Below are positions 52,175 through 61,028 of a DNA stretch of 64,000 bases, in pieces. Position numbers and translations under genes: made by a program. The notes beneath the pieces were generated by a model, which worked only from the letters and a program-made list of their open reading frames with translations, had not been told where the DNA came from and did no database searches. Source of the DNA: Plasmodiophora brassicae (lineage: Eukaryota; Endomyxa: Phytomyxea; Phytomyxea; Plasmodiophorida). Numbering within the stretch: the first letter of the stretch is position 1; each line of letters opens with the position of its first letter. The stretch covers positions 62,001 through 126,000 of the forward strand of contig CP145422.1 in assembly GCA_036867785.1 (NCBI GenBank), read 5' to 3'.

Positions 52175-53579
52175 ATGTCGTCGCCGCCGGATCACTCGCA
52201 GGCGACCTGGCGCAGCGGCGTCTTCGCCGACTGGAACATTGTCGTCGGCGGGCGGGCGTTCGCCGTGCACCGGTTCGCGCTGAGCGTCGGGCCGCGATCC
52301 TCCGAGGTCCTCTACCGCCTGTTCCTGCACGACTCGTTCGGCGACCACCATGACCGGACGACCAGCATCGACCTGGAACACACGTGCAGCAGGAGCGTCC
52401 CGCTGCCCGTGCTCCAGGTCCGTCCCGACGCCGTCTCCAACGTGATCGGCGCCATTGCTGACCCTGGCACAGGAGCGCTTCGCCAACGCGTTCGACTGCG
52501 TCCTTGCCTACATGTACGACGGCGACCTGTCGTTCAGCGTCGACCTCTGCGTCCCCGTCTGGCGCCTGGCCGACTACCTGTGCTTGCCGCACCTCGTCGA
52601 CCACGTCGCCGAATACGTCCAGCGGAACGCCACCGTCGACAACGTCGCCTCGTTGCTGGCCGACGCCACCGCCTTCGCCGTCGACGACGTCGTGGAGATC
52701 TGCGCCGGGCGCATCGCGAAACGCTTCGTCGCCGTCGGCGTCGACGTCTGGTCCAGACTGCCGCCTGAGTTCGTCGGGCGCGTCCTGCGATCGCCGCGCC
52801 TCGCCGGGCCGCACAACCTGGCCAGTCAGCGCCTGGCCGCGTACTTCCAGAGGAACACGCACGCCAGGCGCGAGGTGTACTACGTGCGTCAGCTGGTGCG
52901 CGCGTTGCTGGAAAACCCGCGCCAGGAGATCGTGCCCAGGGACGGCCTGTACTTCCTGTCGTTGCTGAAGACGGCGGTGAACACGACGGACCCGCTGATC
53001 GTGATCGTCGCCAGCCACTTCAACCACCTGCGCGCGGGCATCTTGAGCCTGGCGCCGCGGGCGCTGACAATGGTCGTCCTGAGCCCGGCGCTGAACGCGA
53101 ACGCGTTCCTGCTGAACCGGTCGCTGCTGTCGTACTGCCAGGCGGTGTTCAACCAGATGGCCAGCGCCGACCTCGCCATGCTGCTGTCCGTCGCCAACGC
53201 GTCCACGCGGCAGCAGGTGACGACGCTGGCGTTGTGCGTCATGTTCTTCTCCAACGTCGAGTACGGCGCCGACGGGGCGCAAGCCGTCGTCGACGTCTGC
53301 GTCGAATCGCTGAGCGCGGTGGATGATCGCCCGGTGAGGGCCGTCGGCGAGGACGGACGCCAGTTCCATGGACGAGGCGCCGGCCTATGGGTCCAGGTCG
53401 ACGGGTCGAAAGCGACGGGGCTGGCGCTGGAGGCCCCAACACAGGCCACAACGGAGCACGATGCCCTGCTCTGGGTCATTGACGCCCGTCGACACGGCGG
53501 CCTCGAGGCGCAGCACGTTGGCGTTAAATTCGAGGGCAATGACGATGATAACGATGATGTTGCCGTAATCACTGTCTAA
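52175..53579 (+). CDS. BTB/POZ-domain protein
   Basis: Starts MSSPPDHSQATWRSGVFADW with the BTB entry DWNIVVGGRAFAVHRFALSV and GPRSSEVLYRLFL. One intron (about 52421-52475) splits the domain; then RFANAFDCVLAYMYDGDLSF completes it. A BACK-like helical part follows (LADYLCLPHLVDHVAEYVQ and further helices to about residue 230). A long helical C-terminal region with no named domain ends in an acidic cluster (EGNDDDNDDVAV). BTB proteins of this layout usually act as Cullin-3 adaptors; no kelch repeats are present, so the substrate-binding part is unidentified. A 443-residue antisense frame here is a shadow. Confidence 0.75.
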
Positions 53580-53653
53580 ACGCAGAGCGTTTGCCGAAGA
53601 ATGGGACGGCGCGTAATGATCTCCGTTACATTATTGGAAGGTAGAGGCGGTCG

Positions 53654-54148
53654 TCAGGTGGTCCACCGGTTGGACCATCGACCGTCGACCTTGGTGGTAT
53701 CCCGTGGGTCAGCATTCGCCTGCGTATTATCGCTGCTATCGCTACTGAAGCGCGTGTTCTGCGCCCGCGACCAGGATTCGTACAGCACCTTGACGACATC
53801 AGCCAGCTGAGCAACCACTGTCAGACCGGTATAGGCACGATACGCCACGGTAACCGGAGCGCTGACCTTCATTCGTCGTTCGGTGAACGACGTGGTCACC
53901 GCGGCGGGCACAGACGGGCGGCGCCCGCGCTGAACAGTCTCCCAAGAACAATCCGATGTGCCGTCGGCGTCGGCGCCGATCCACTGGCGGTGCACGGCTT
54001 CCCAGTGCGCCACACCTGACGTCGGCCGATGCGCCCCATTGGACATCAGCACGACAGCAACATACAGCCCGCGCTCCGCTGCCAAGTGCCGCGGACGGTC
54101 TTCCGAACGGCGCCCCGTCCAGACCAGCGCCGTGGACGGACATCCCAA
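53654..54148 (-). pseudogene. Possible piggyBac-like transposase fragment
   Basis: An open frame of 164 residues. The segment GLYVAVVLMSNGAHRPTSG resembles the transposase block before the last catalytic region. The segment SAPVTVAYRAYTGLTVVAQL with YESWSRAQNTRF resembles the block where piggyBac proteins read P-x-x-V-x-x-Y-N-x-x-M-G-G-V-D. The GGVD residues themselves are not conserved. No upstream catalytic part joins to it, so it would be a 3' remnant. The family call is weak. Confidence 0.3.
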
Positions 54149-54341
54149 AAATAGTCAGCACAAGTCGGCTCGCAAACAGTCGGCGCCGCTTGCGATTCGA
54201 AGATTGGTCGCGGCACCCGATCAGCAAAGGTGGTCCAGCAATGCCCCACGCCGGCTGCATGTCGTACCTTCTGAGTCGCGAACCGTGTATCACAGTGCAT
54301 ACAGGGGAACGGGAGTTATGCACTGAAGAGCAATAATTAGC

Positions 54342-54660
54342 CAAGGGGATACGTTTCCTCCATATTGCCCGGCCGGTGCCAGCACCTCTCTTTTTCGAGG
54401 ATAATGGTCTGTCCACGAGGGCAGAAAACGCGGGCGTTTGCTGGCGGACAGAGTCTTCACTGACCGCCACTCCAGCTGTGACCAGAGCGAGTGCTTCTCC
54501 TCCGATCAGCCGCGGCTCTTGTCAGAACGCAGGGCCCAACCAGCTCTTGCCCCGACGCCAGCTGGAGAGCTCTCGTGGACAGACTATTATCGTCCTCGAT
54601 AAGGAGAGGTGCTGGCACCGGACAATATGGAGGAAACGTATCCAGCTTTTTTCACCTTGG
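54342..54660. repeat. Inverted repeat, arms about 85 bp
   Basis: 54342-54423 and 54569-54660 are diverged reverse complements sharing ATACGTTTCCTCCATATTG, GGTGCCAGCACCTCT and GTCTGTCCACGAG with small indels. The spacer of about 145 bp has no gene. A non-autonomous element or the end of the neighbouring transposase remnant is likely. Confidence 0.7.
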
Positions 54661-54703
54661 ATTGCTAAGTATTAAACGGAACAACGTATTCAGCACAAGT
54701 GAT

Positions 54704-54740
54704 TAACGCCTGAACGGGCGCGGGGCGCGTTCAGGCGTTA
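54704..54740. repeat. Perfect short hairpin
   Basis: TAACGCCTGAACG and its reverse complement, a 13-bp stem with an 11-nt GC-rich loop. Confidence 0.8.
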
Positions 54741-55184
54741 CAGTACAGATAAACCACACGCAGACCCCAGACTCCAGCCGCCCAAAGAGGCGCTGCGATC
54801 AACGCAATGGAGATGGACACGAGACGCCGTCGGCTGCTGGTGATGGGCCTCAAGTCATCCGTGCAACGTGGCGATTATCTGATGCGCGAGGCAAGGATGA
54901 CCGCATGACAGCCCTCCAAAACCCGGTCGACTGCTATGTTGGTGCAGTACGTTTTTCGTAATACAGCTACGCCAATGCATGCTAGAAGACAAATCGAACC
55001 GACTGTACCGACTGGCACGATCTACATCGACCTTACATATCAACGGCTGGAACACCATCTCGAATCTGCTCACAAACGAAATGCCCGGCAAGCCCGGCAG
55101 CTGGGCTTCTCGCACTCCGTCACGGCATCCGAAGCACGGCACAGATGCATTCCCTGCAAGGTTGCGAGTTATAATAGGCCGCCG
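54741..55184. other. Intergenic in the mobile-element island
   Basis: No supported gene. Two overlapping plus-strand frames near 54936-55205 show no domain. Confidence 0.3.
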
Positions 55185-55245
55185 TGTGGACTTAGTTATA
55201 ACTAGTTATAACTAATTTGTAACTAGTTATAACTAAAAGTTACAA
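55185..55245. repeat. Cluster of self-complementary TAGTTATAACTA motifs, left
   Basis: Three copies of (T)AGTTATAACTA(G) in about 60 bp, AT-rich and unlike the surroundings. A matching cluster lies at 56225-56315, on the other side of the BED-finger frame. Confidence 0.75.
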
Positions 55246-55311
55246 TTCAAGTCATCGCATATGGGGTTTAGAATACTGGGACAGGGGAGAGAGAGTCTAA
55301 CGTAGTTGCGT

Positions 55312-55932
55312 TTATTGGGATCGGGGAAACAGCGGCGGTACCTCATTGTCATTGTTGAATATGTCCATTAACGATCGTTTCATCCCACCGACGTTGTTCA
55401 GCTTGTTGACGTGCTCCTGGGAAACGCTGCTGTCGTTAACAACAGGCAAGGATGGCAGGTCATCCGCAAACAGCTCGTCAGGAACAGGGTCCACGACGCT
55501 GACGGATCCAGTTTCCATGCGTACGTCGCCACAGAATCGCTTGCCAACGCAGCATCGTCGATTTCGTCCTCGCCATCAGGAGCCTCTTCGCCACCGTCGG
55601 GTTACGTTGTGAAGACAACGAATATACAGGAATCGGACAGGACACCGAAGCCGACGTCGCCGAACTCGGTGCGTTAGATGCCAAAGCTGACGCTAAGCTC
55701 GAAGAGCCCATGTCGATAAGGCGGGGCAGTTCCCGAGCAGCGATTATTCGGTTCCGCTGGAACCGAAGATGGAGCCTTCAGCATGCGAGCACGTGTGCTC
55801 GGACGAGCGGAATGCCATCACACAACGGCTACACTGGACAAGGTTGTAGTTGGCCGACTTGCGTCCGGTTCGCATGAAATTCTCGGCGATGAACGGGTCC
55901 TCCTTACGACCGACCGCTTTCGATTGATGCAC
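55312..55932 (-). pseudogene. BED-type zinc-finger fragment, transposase-related
   Basis: The first part (ATG 55932, GRKEDPFIAENFMRTGRKS, then QCSRCVMAFRSSEHTCSHAE) matches the C-x2-C ... H pattern and the D-P-x-x-x-x-F entry of BED fingers found in hAT-like transposases. It stops at 55744. Downstream pieces in other frames are acidic (EEAPDGEDEIDDAALASDS) and end VGGMKRSLMDIFNNDNEVPP at 55312. They may be later exons or remains. No catalytic domain is present. It lies between the two TAGTTATAACTA clusters. Confidence 0.4.
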
Positions 55933-56184
55933 CCTGTAATTTGAACATGATCAATACTTGCGAATAAACATGTTCATAAGCCAACGCGTACGAATTGCCG
56001 CCAATGGGTAGTGAGTTGGGGAGGCCATTGTACGAAGTCATGGTCACAGACTGTGCGTCTCAGTCACTCTGTGAAGTCGACGCTCCAAGCCTCCAACCCC
56101 AAGCCTCGCAAACACGGACACCGGACAGCTGCAGTCTGCAGTTGCCGCCTGCCGGCACCCCTTGGTGCGCATATCGTGGGAGCG
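55933..56184. other. Intergenic in the mobile-element island
   Basis: 5' flank of the BED-finger fragment; only shadow open frames. Confidence 0.3.
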
Positions 56185-56210
56185 CCCCCCCCCCCCCCCC
56201 CCCCCCCCCC
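56185..56210. repeat. Homopolymer tract C26
   Basis: Twenty-six consecutive C as written. The true length in the genome may differ because such tracts are hard to sequence. Confidence 0.85.
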
Positions 56211-56224
56211 GCTCCCCTACTTAA

Positions 56225-56315
56225 GGCAGTTATAACTAGCCCCCCTAAATCCGGCCTCGAGTTATAACAAAGTATAACTAATGTAACTAGTTACATCAAA
56301 AAAAGTTATAACTAG
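56225..56315. repeat. Cluster of self-complementary TAGTTATAACTA motifs, right
   Basis: AGTTATAACTAG twice, plus GAGTTATAAC, GTATAACTAA and GTAACTAGTTAC in about 90 bp. It is the counterpart of the cluster at 55185, possibly the other end of one element. Confidence 0.7.
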
Positions 56316-56331
56316 ATCTCGCAACCTTGTT

Positions 56332-56523
56332 CCCTGGGAGAAACTTGATAGCCTCCTTTCTTTCCCTGGGAGAAACTTGATAGCCTCCTTTCTTTCCCCG
56401 GGAGAAACTTGATAGCCTCCTTTCTTTCCCTGGGAGAAACTTGATAGCCTCCTTTCTTTCCCCGGGAGAAACTTGATAGCCTCCTTTCTTTCCCTGGGAG
56501 AAACTTGAAAGCCTCCTTGCCCT
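56332..56523. repeat. 32-bp minisatellite, six copies
   Basis: The unit runs from CCC[T/C]GGGAGAAACTTGATAG through CCTCCTTTCTTT, starting at 56332, 56364, 56396, 56428, 56460 and 56492. Alternate units differ at one T/C; the last unit is slightly diverged. The 32-bp period is not a multiple of three, so the apparent minus-strand peptide repeat has no coding meaning. Confidence 0.95.
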
Positions 56524-56696
56524 TGGTGCGCTTGCGCGCGCAACGTGCAATTTTTTACAGTAACGGAGCGCAATGAACAATGAAACGCAACGGAGCGCAA
56601 TGCCGCATTGCGCGTGTTTTCTAATTCGCGGGTGTGACCCCTGCACTGTTGAACTGGACGGCGGGTGCGGTCCACGGAGACGGCGCACATTTTTGA
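56524..56696. other. Intergenic, just 5' of the pogo-like fragment
   Basis: Includes a short direct repeat GAACGGAGCGCAATG-like (GGAGCGCAATG twice near 56564-56600). A TTTTGATTGCAG at its end looks like a splice acceptor for the transposase exon. Confidence 0.35.
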
Positions 56697-57420
56697 TTGC
56701 AGCTCAATGGGAAAGGACCACGAAGGCGTCGCCAGGCGACCCTGCCTATACACACCGTCAAGCAAAAGCGGTCCATTGTTCCTTCGGCCACAGCTCGGGG
56801 CAACATCAAAGCCACTGCTCGTGAGTATCAAATCAAACCCTGCCAGATTCGTGGCTGGCGGCGTAACCTGATGAGTCCGACCAATCAAACGTCGAGCGAG
56901 AGCAGCGATGAATTAGGGAGCATTCAGTTCAAACCATTCAGAACGCGAATGTCTAGGCGAAGGACCAGGTCTCACGGGAGAACGTTCACGTTACCAGAAG
57001 ACGTGAAAGACGCCGTTGTGGAACACGTCAAGTACCTTGCCAGTTTGTGATCTGAACGTTAACGTCAGAGCTGTTCACCGGTTCGTCACATCGTAAGTTA
57101 ACCAGTACGGTCAGTTAAACACTTATTACTTATTCATGTGCGCCGCAGACGGTGTCCTCAGTACGCCGCCTCCATCACGAATGCGCAGGCGTCCGAGCAG
57201 AAAATACGACGTTATCTGCATCGGAACGCCATGCTGGTCGAGAGACGCTATACTCGGGTTGCGCAGAACACTCGTTACGACGAGAATGTTGTGCGTGACT
57301 ACCTCTCGTAACGACTTCATCAGGGATCTGGAAATCATCGATCCACATCTTCTGCGTAACATGGACGAGACCCCATTGCCGTTCTGGCTCGGAAGGGAGC
57401 TCTTGACCGACGAGAGGTAG
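56697..57420 (+). pseudogene. Truncated pogo/Tc5-like DDE transposase
   Basis: The first exon, entered at an AG near 56699, reads KGPRRRRQATLPIHTVKQK, then GNIKATAREYQIKPCQIRGW, a Psq/CENP-B-type helix-turn-helix. A basic linker follows and the exon ends DVKDAVVEHVKYLASL at 57050. A second block in another frame, after a probable intron, reads RRYLHRNAMLVERRYTRVAQ and RYDENVVRDYLS. The spacer has PHLLRNMDETPLPFW, the first catalytic Asp region of pogo/Tc5 DDE domains. The rest of the catalytic domain is missing: the sequence turns back on itself at 57411 (inverted duplication). Confidence 0.6.
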
Positions 57421-57791
57421 TCACGCACAACATTCTCGTCGTAACGATTGTTCTGTGCAACCCGAGTGTAGCGTCTCTCGACCAGCTTGGCGTTCCGATG
57501 CAGATAACGTCGCATTTTCTGCTCGGACGCCTGCGCATTCGTGATGGAGGCGGCGTACTGAGGACACCGTCTGCAGTGCACATGAATAAGTAATAAGTGT
57601 TTAACTGACCGTACTGGTTAACTTACGATGTGACGAACCGGTGAACAGCTCTGACGTTAACGTTCAGATCACAAACTGGCAAGGTACTTGACGTGTTCCA
57701 CAACGGCGTCTTTCACGTCTTCTGGTAACGTAGACGTTCCCCGTGAGACCTGGCCCTTCGCTTAGACGTTCCCGTTCTGAATGATTTGAAC
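56927..57791. repeat. Inverted duplication inside the transposase, 381-bp arms
   Basis: The arms 56927-57308 and 57411-57791 are reverse complements with scattered mismatches, separated by 102 bp. Both arms therefore encode the same transposase blocks (RRYLHRNA, LVERRYTRVAQN, YDENVVRDYLS) on opposite strands. The arms begin at GTTCAAA and end at CTACCTCTCG. Confidence 0.9.
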
Positions 57792-57884
57792 TAGCGCCGT
57801 GGACGGCCATCCGGTAGCCCAATCATCAATCCCGCTACGCATGGTGAAACATATGTGACAAGTGTGATTATGTAAGTATGGATG

Positions 57885-59594
57885 TCACGACCCTGTGGAC
57901 CTGGCCTTCGACTTGGTAGTACCGCAATCGTCAGTAGACGCGTCGCAGCACTTGGAGGCGAATCGCGACGGAAAGAATACGGGCCATCTCGCCAGAAACG
58001 CCTCACGGTTGGAACCGTGATGCCGCTGGAAGCAGGCGACGACAGGCTTCACCGCTGTGCTCTGAAACTGTCGGCACGTTTCCGTCATCTCTTTCGATTG
58101 CCGCTGTTTGAGCTCATCAGCGACACGAAGGACGATGTCCAACCGCTCCCTAGCACTGCCGCAATCTTTCAGCAACCCACGCGATGGCGCATCGAAGGTA
58201 CCCCCGCGACGCTTGGCGACAGGATTCGGCAGTGGCGCTTCCGGCGGAATACTCGCTTGCGGCACAGACCCAACGTTTCGTCGCGCGCGGGCTTGTCCAT
58301 TCACACTATCCTGACCCGGTTGCCCACCTGGATCAGCATCACGAGCAGCACTGCCATCGACGGTGGTGGGAGCGATCGCGTTGTGTGGGGAAGGATGTGC
58401 CTGGACAGACGTCGCGACCTCCAACAGCTTCTTGCTCAACAAGGCTCGCAACTGTTCGGCCTTGTCCGTCGGAACACTCGACAGCAGCTCATCAATCTGC
58501 TGGTCGACATCGTTAGTCGACGGGTTTCGAAGCAGGTTCTCCCCGAAGACCCGTAGCGTGACACGCTCCTCAGAGTTCAAGCCCAGGTCCTTGGACATCC
58601 GATCCGCGAGGTCGAACAGCGTTGTTGCGGTTCTGCACCCGGCAGCGTGTGCAACTCCCATACTATAATTGTCAAGATGAGTAGAACGCCATGGCGACAT
58701 CATAGTCGCGAACTGCTTCAGGTGAGGGTTGAGGCATGCGATGTGGTAGGCCGTGTCCGCGTCTTGATAATACCTCAACGCATTGGGGACCGATGTGTGA
58801 CCAGCGGACATCATCAGGTCGCCGAACGATGCGCCACGCCATCGGCCGTCATGGTAGAGGGACATGCGCATGACGTGCGTCCCCCATGGGCCACCTCGCT
58901 CGAACAGATGAGAGCAAGTGTCACTGACCCACTTGTTGAACGCGCCACACGTGATCGGCTTCGATGGATCTGCCGGGTCATCGCGGAAGATATACTCCTC
59001 CTTGATGGAGAACGCCGCGATATAACCCAGCAGATGCCGGACGGGACACAGAGACGGCATCGCGTCGTTCCGGAACAGAATTCGCGCTCGCCACTGCTGG
59101 TCCTTGCCGAAGACCTTGACCCCAAGGGATTCGACGACCCCATCGTCACGGACCGTTGTCAGCGCTGGTAGGAAGTCGTCACACCGGAGCGAACACAGCT
59201 CCTCAGAACGAAGGCCCAGGTCGATCCCGATCCGAAACATGGCGTACATGCCCAGGTTTCGCCAGTCGTCGCCGCCGGTCTCGAACACGTACCTACGAAG
59301 ACGTGCGACCTCGAACGGCGACAGCGCGCTGTCACCCTGCGGGAGGTAGCCGTCATGTGCTCGCAACGCCTTGCCCATGTCAAGGTGTGCCGACGCGGGT
59401 TGCCAGATCGCCAAATCCGTCGACAATACTGATGGCGTTCCGGCCCGGTAGCGGACTTCCCACTCCCAGTCCTTCGGGGGTGGTTTGTCGCTTAGCGGTG
59501 GCTCGGTGAAGCGTAATTGGTTCAGTAAAACAGCTCCCAGTCGATGCCTTCCTCGTGATATGAAAGACCGCACGTCAACGTTTGGGGAGCACAT
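57885..59594 (-). mobile_element. Crypton-type tyrosine recombinase, apparently complete
   Basis: A single open frame of 569 residues from ATG 59594. The catalytic part spans about residues 90-280 with the tyrosine-recombinase set: Arg in GLRSEELCSLRCDDF (R129), H-x-x-R in WGTHVMRMSLY (H240, R243), His in SAGHTSVPNALRYYQD (H266) and Tyr at 275 or 276. No reverse transcriptase or capsid gene lies nearby, so a Crypton (DNA transposon) fits better than a DIRS element. The C-terminal 250 residues are a charged, partly coiled extension ending in a basic region (CGTTKSKARS). It is intronless. It starts only about 30 bp from the stop of the JmjC gene on the same strand. A domesticated host recombinase cannot be excluded. 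Confidence 0.75.
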
Positions 59595-59627
59595 CCAGGG
59601 CTTCGACAGCCGAAACGTCCTCGCGCG

Positions 59628-60290
59628 CTACGTGTCGGTATCCACCTTGCAGTAGCCACCCAGGCCAATGCTGGTCTCGTCGGTCGTCACGCGGTGCATC
59701 CAGTACGGCGGGAAGAACAGGAAATCCCCGGCCGCGATTGTCACCTGACGAATGGCACCCGCAGGCGCACGCTCCCGTAGAGCGCCAATCGGCACGTCCA
59801 GCAGCCTGCCGTCGTTAGCGTCCGGGTCCAGAAGTAGGTCGCGGCAGGCGGGATCCACCAGCACCCAACGCTTGCGCCCACCTGCTAGGTACATCCATCC
59901 GGCACCGGCTCCAGGCGGATCGAAATGCAACGCCGTATAGGCGCCCGCAGGTGTCAGCACAGGCGACACCATGCCCCCATTCAGCATACGCAAGGTATCC
60001 AATGGCAAATGCCTGTGCAACGACGGCACGTCGACGTCGACGACGTTCAGGTCGAGGGTCCCCTCCCGCAACCGACGGACGACCTCGTCGGATCGTGAAT
60101 AGACGGGCTTCCCGGAACGGTCGTACCCGAACACCTGCGTCCTGCAACTGAGAAGCACATCCAGGATGCGATCCGGTGCGGCGAGCCCGGCGAACTCGAC
60201 AGCGTCCGCCCGGGATACAACAAATGGCTCCCGCGGTGGATGCGCGAGGCCGTCTGCGATGCGTTCGTACCGTCGAACGCTGGCGGTCAT
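59628..60290 (-). CDS. JmjC/cupin-like Fe(II)- and 2-oxoglutarate-dependent oxygenase
   Basis: This is 220 residues from ATG 60290 (MTASVRRYERIADGLAHPP). The jelly-roll carries the iron ligands: H-x-D in YTALHFDPPGAGAGWMYLAG and the distal His in GDFLFFPPYWMHRVTTDE, followed by SIGLGGYC. GGRKRWVLVDPACRDLLL is the usual strand after the HxD of JMJD/F-box-like cupins. It belongs to the small JmjC hydroxylases (JMJD4/5/6, FIH kind), which modify proteins; the substrate is unknown. Single exon. It is short for the family but contains the complete catalytic core. Confidence 0.8.
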   Translation of the reverse strand: MTASVRRYERIADGLAHPPREPFVVSRADAVEFAGLAAPDRILDVLLSCRTQVFGYDRSGKPVYSRSDEVVRRLREGTLDLNVVDVDVPSLHRHLPLDTLRMLNGGMVSPVLTPAGAYTALHFDPPGAGAGWMYLAGGRKRWVLVDPACRDLLLDPDANDGRLLDVPIGALRERAPAGAIRQVTIAAGDFLFFPPYWMHRVTTDETSIGLGGYCKVDTDT

Positions 60291-60392
60291 CGTCGATTGT
60301 GGCGGCGGCGTCATTCCAGACCATGGTGGTGTCCAGAACGCGTACGAGGACTCGAAAGGGGGAACCGGATCAGAGCTACTCGTCGTTTCATT

Positions 60393-60989
60393 CTAGATGA
60401 TTTCCTGCATCTTGAGGACCTGGTTGTACGTAACGTGTGACTTGGCCATCAGCGACTCCGTCGTCGTCTTCCGGATGAACCCGGGGCCGACCTCGACCAG
60501 GTCGCCTTGGGCGACTTTCCAGCCCTGGCGCTCGCAGACCGCTCGGCAGTCGTCAGTGTCCAGCAGCACTTTCAGGTTCGCCAGGCGGATCGTCGAGAAC
60601 GTGGCGCCGATCTGCGCGGCAATGTACGCGCGCATGCGCTCGACAAAGTTCACGCCGGCGTGCCGCTCGAACAGCGCGCTGTGATGGTGGACCAGGTCCC
60701 ACATCGACGCGAACCGCCCGGACTGGACCATGTCGCCGATCGCGAGGCACGCCTGCACGTCGGGCGTGCGCACGAGGTGGATCGGGATCAGCAGCGCGCA
60801 GGACGTGTAATGGGTCGGCGGGTCCACCTGCGGCATGGCCGACAGCAGCAGCGAGACGACGACATCGGCGTCCGCCCGCTTCGGGTACAGGCCGTACAAC
60901 CGCAGCAGGTACAGCTGGTCCGCGCACGACGCCGAGGTCGCTGTCTTCGTCAGCGCGTCGATCGCCGCCTCGTCGTAGACAGTCGTCAT
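60393..60989 (-). CDS. EIF3K: Translation initiation factor eIF3 subunit k
   Basis: This is 198 residues, single exon, from ATG 60989 (MTTVYDEAAIDALTKTATSA). It shows the eIF3k layout: LYLLRLYGLYPKRADADVVV with LLLSAMPQVDPPTHYTSCAL, then HEAT-like helices (GRFASMWDLVHHHSALFERH). The winged-helix PCI-type end follows (STIRLANLKVLLDTDDCRAV, CERQGWKVAQGDLVEVGP). It ends SHVTYNQVLKMQEII. It is a peripheral subunit of the eIF3 complex in the cytosol. Length is close to the usual 210-220. It lies head to head with the BCDIN3D-like gene, 39 bp between start codons, so they share a promoter. Confidence 0.88.
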   Translation of the reverse strand: MTTVYDEAAIDALTKTATSASCADQLYLLRLYGLYPKRADADVVVSLLLSAMPQVDPPTHYTSCALLIPIHLVRTPDVQACLAIGDMVQSGRFASMWDLVHHHSALFERHAGVNFVERMRAYIAAQIGATFSTIRLANLKVLLDTDDCRAVCERQGWKVAQGDLVEVGPGFIRKTTTESLMAKSHVTYNQVLKMQEII

Positions 60990-61028
60990 CGCTTTCGAAC
61001 GCCGTCACGGAGTCCGCCGCGGACCACG

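Noticed and set aside
52038-53369. 443-codon open frame on the minus strand across the BTB gene
   Set aside because: Arg/Gln/Val-rich translation typical of the antisense of a GC-rich gene, no domain, and the plus strand has a clear BTB protein.
56262-56888. 208-codon minus-strand frame with a repeating peptide
   Set aside because: Produced by the 32-bp minisatellite, whose period shifts the frame at every unit.
57885-59594. DIRS-type retroelement
   Set aside because: Only the tyrosine recombinase is present, with no reverse transcriptase or RNase H frame nearby, so Crypton is the simpler call.
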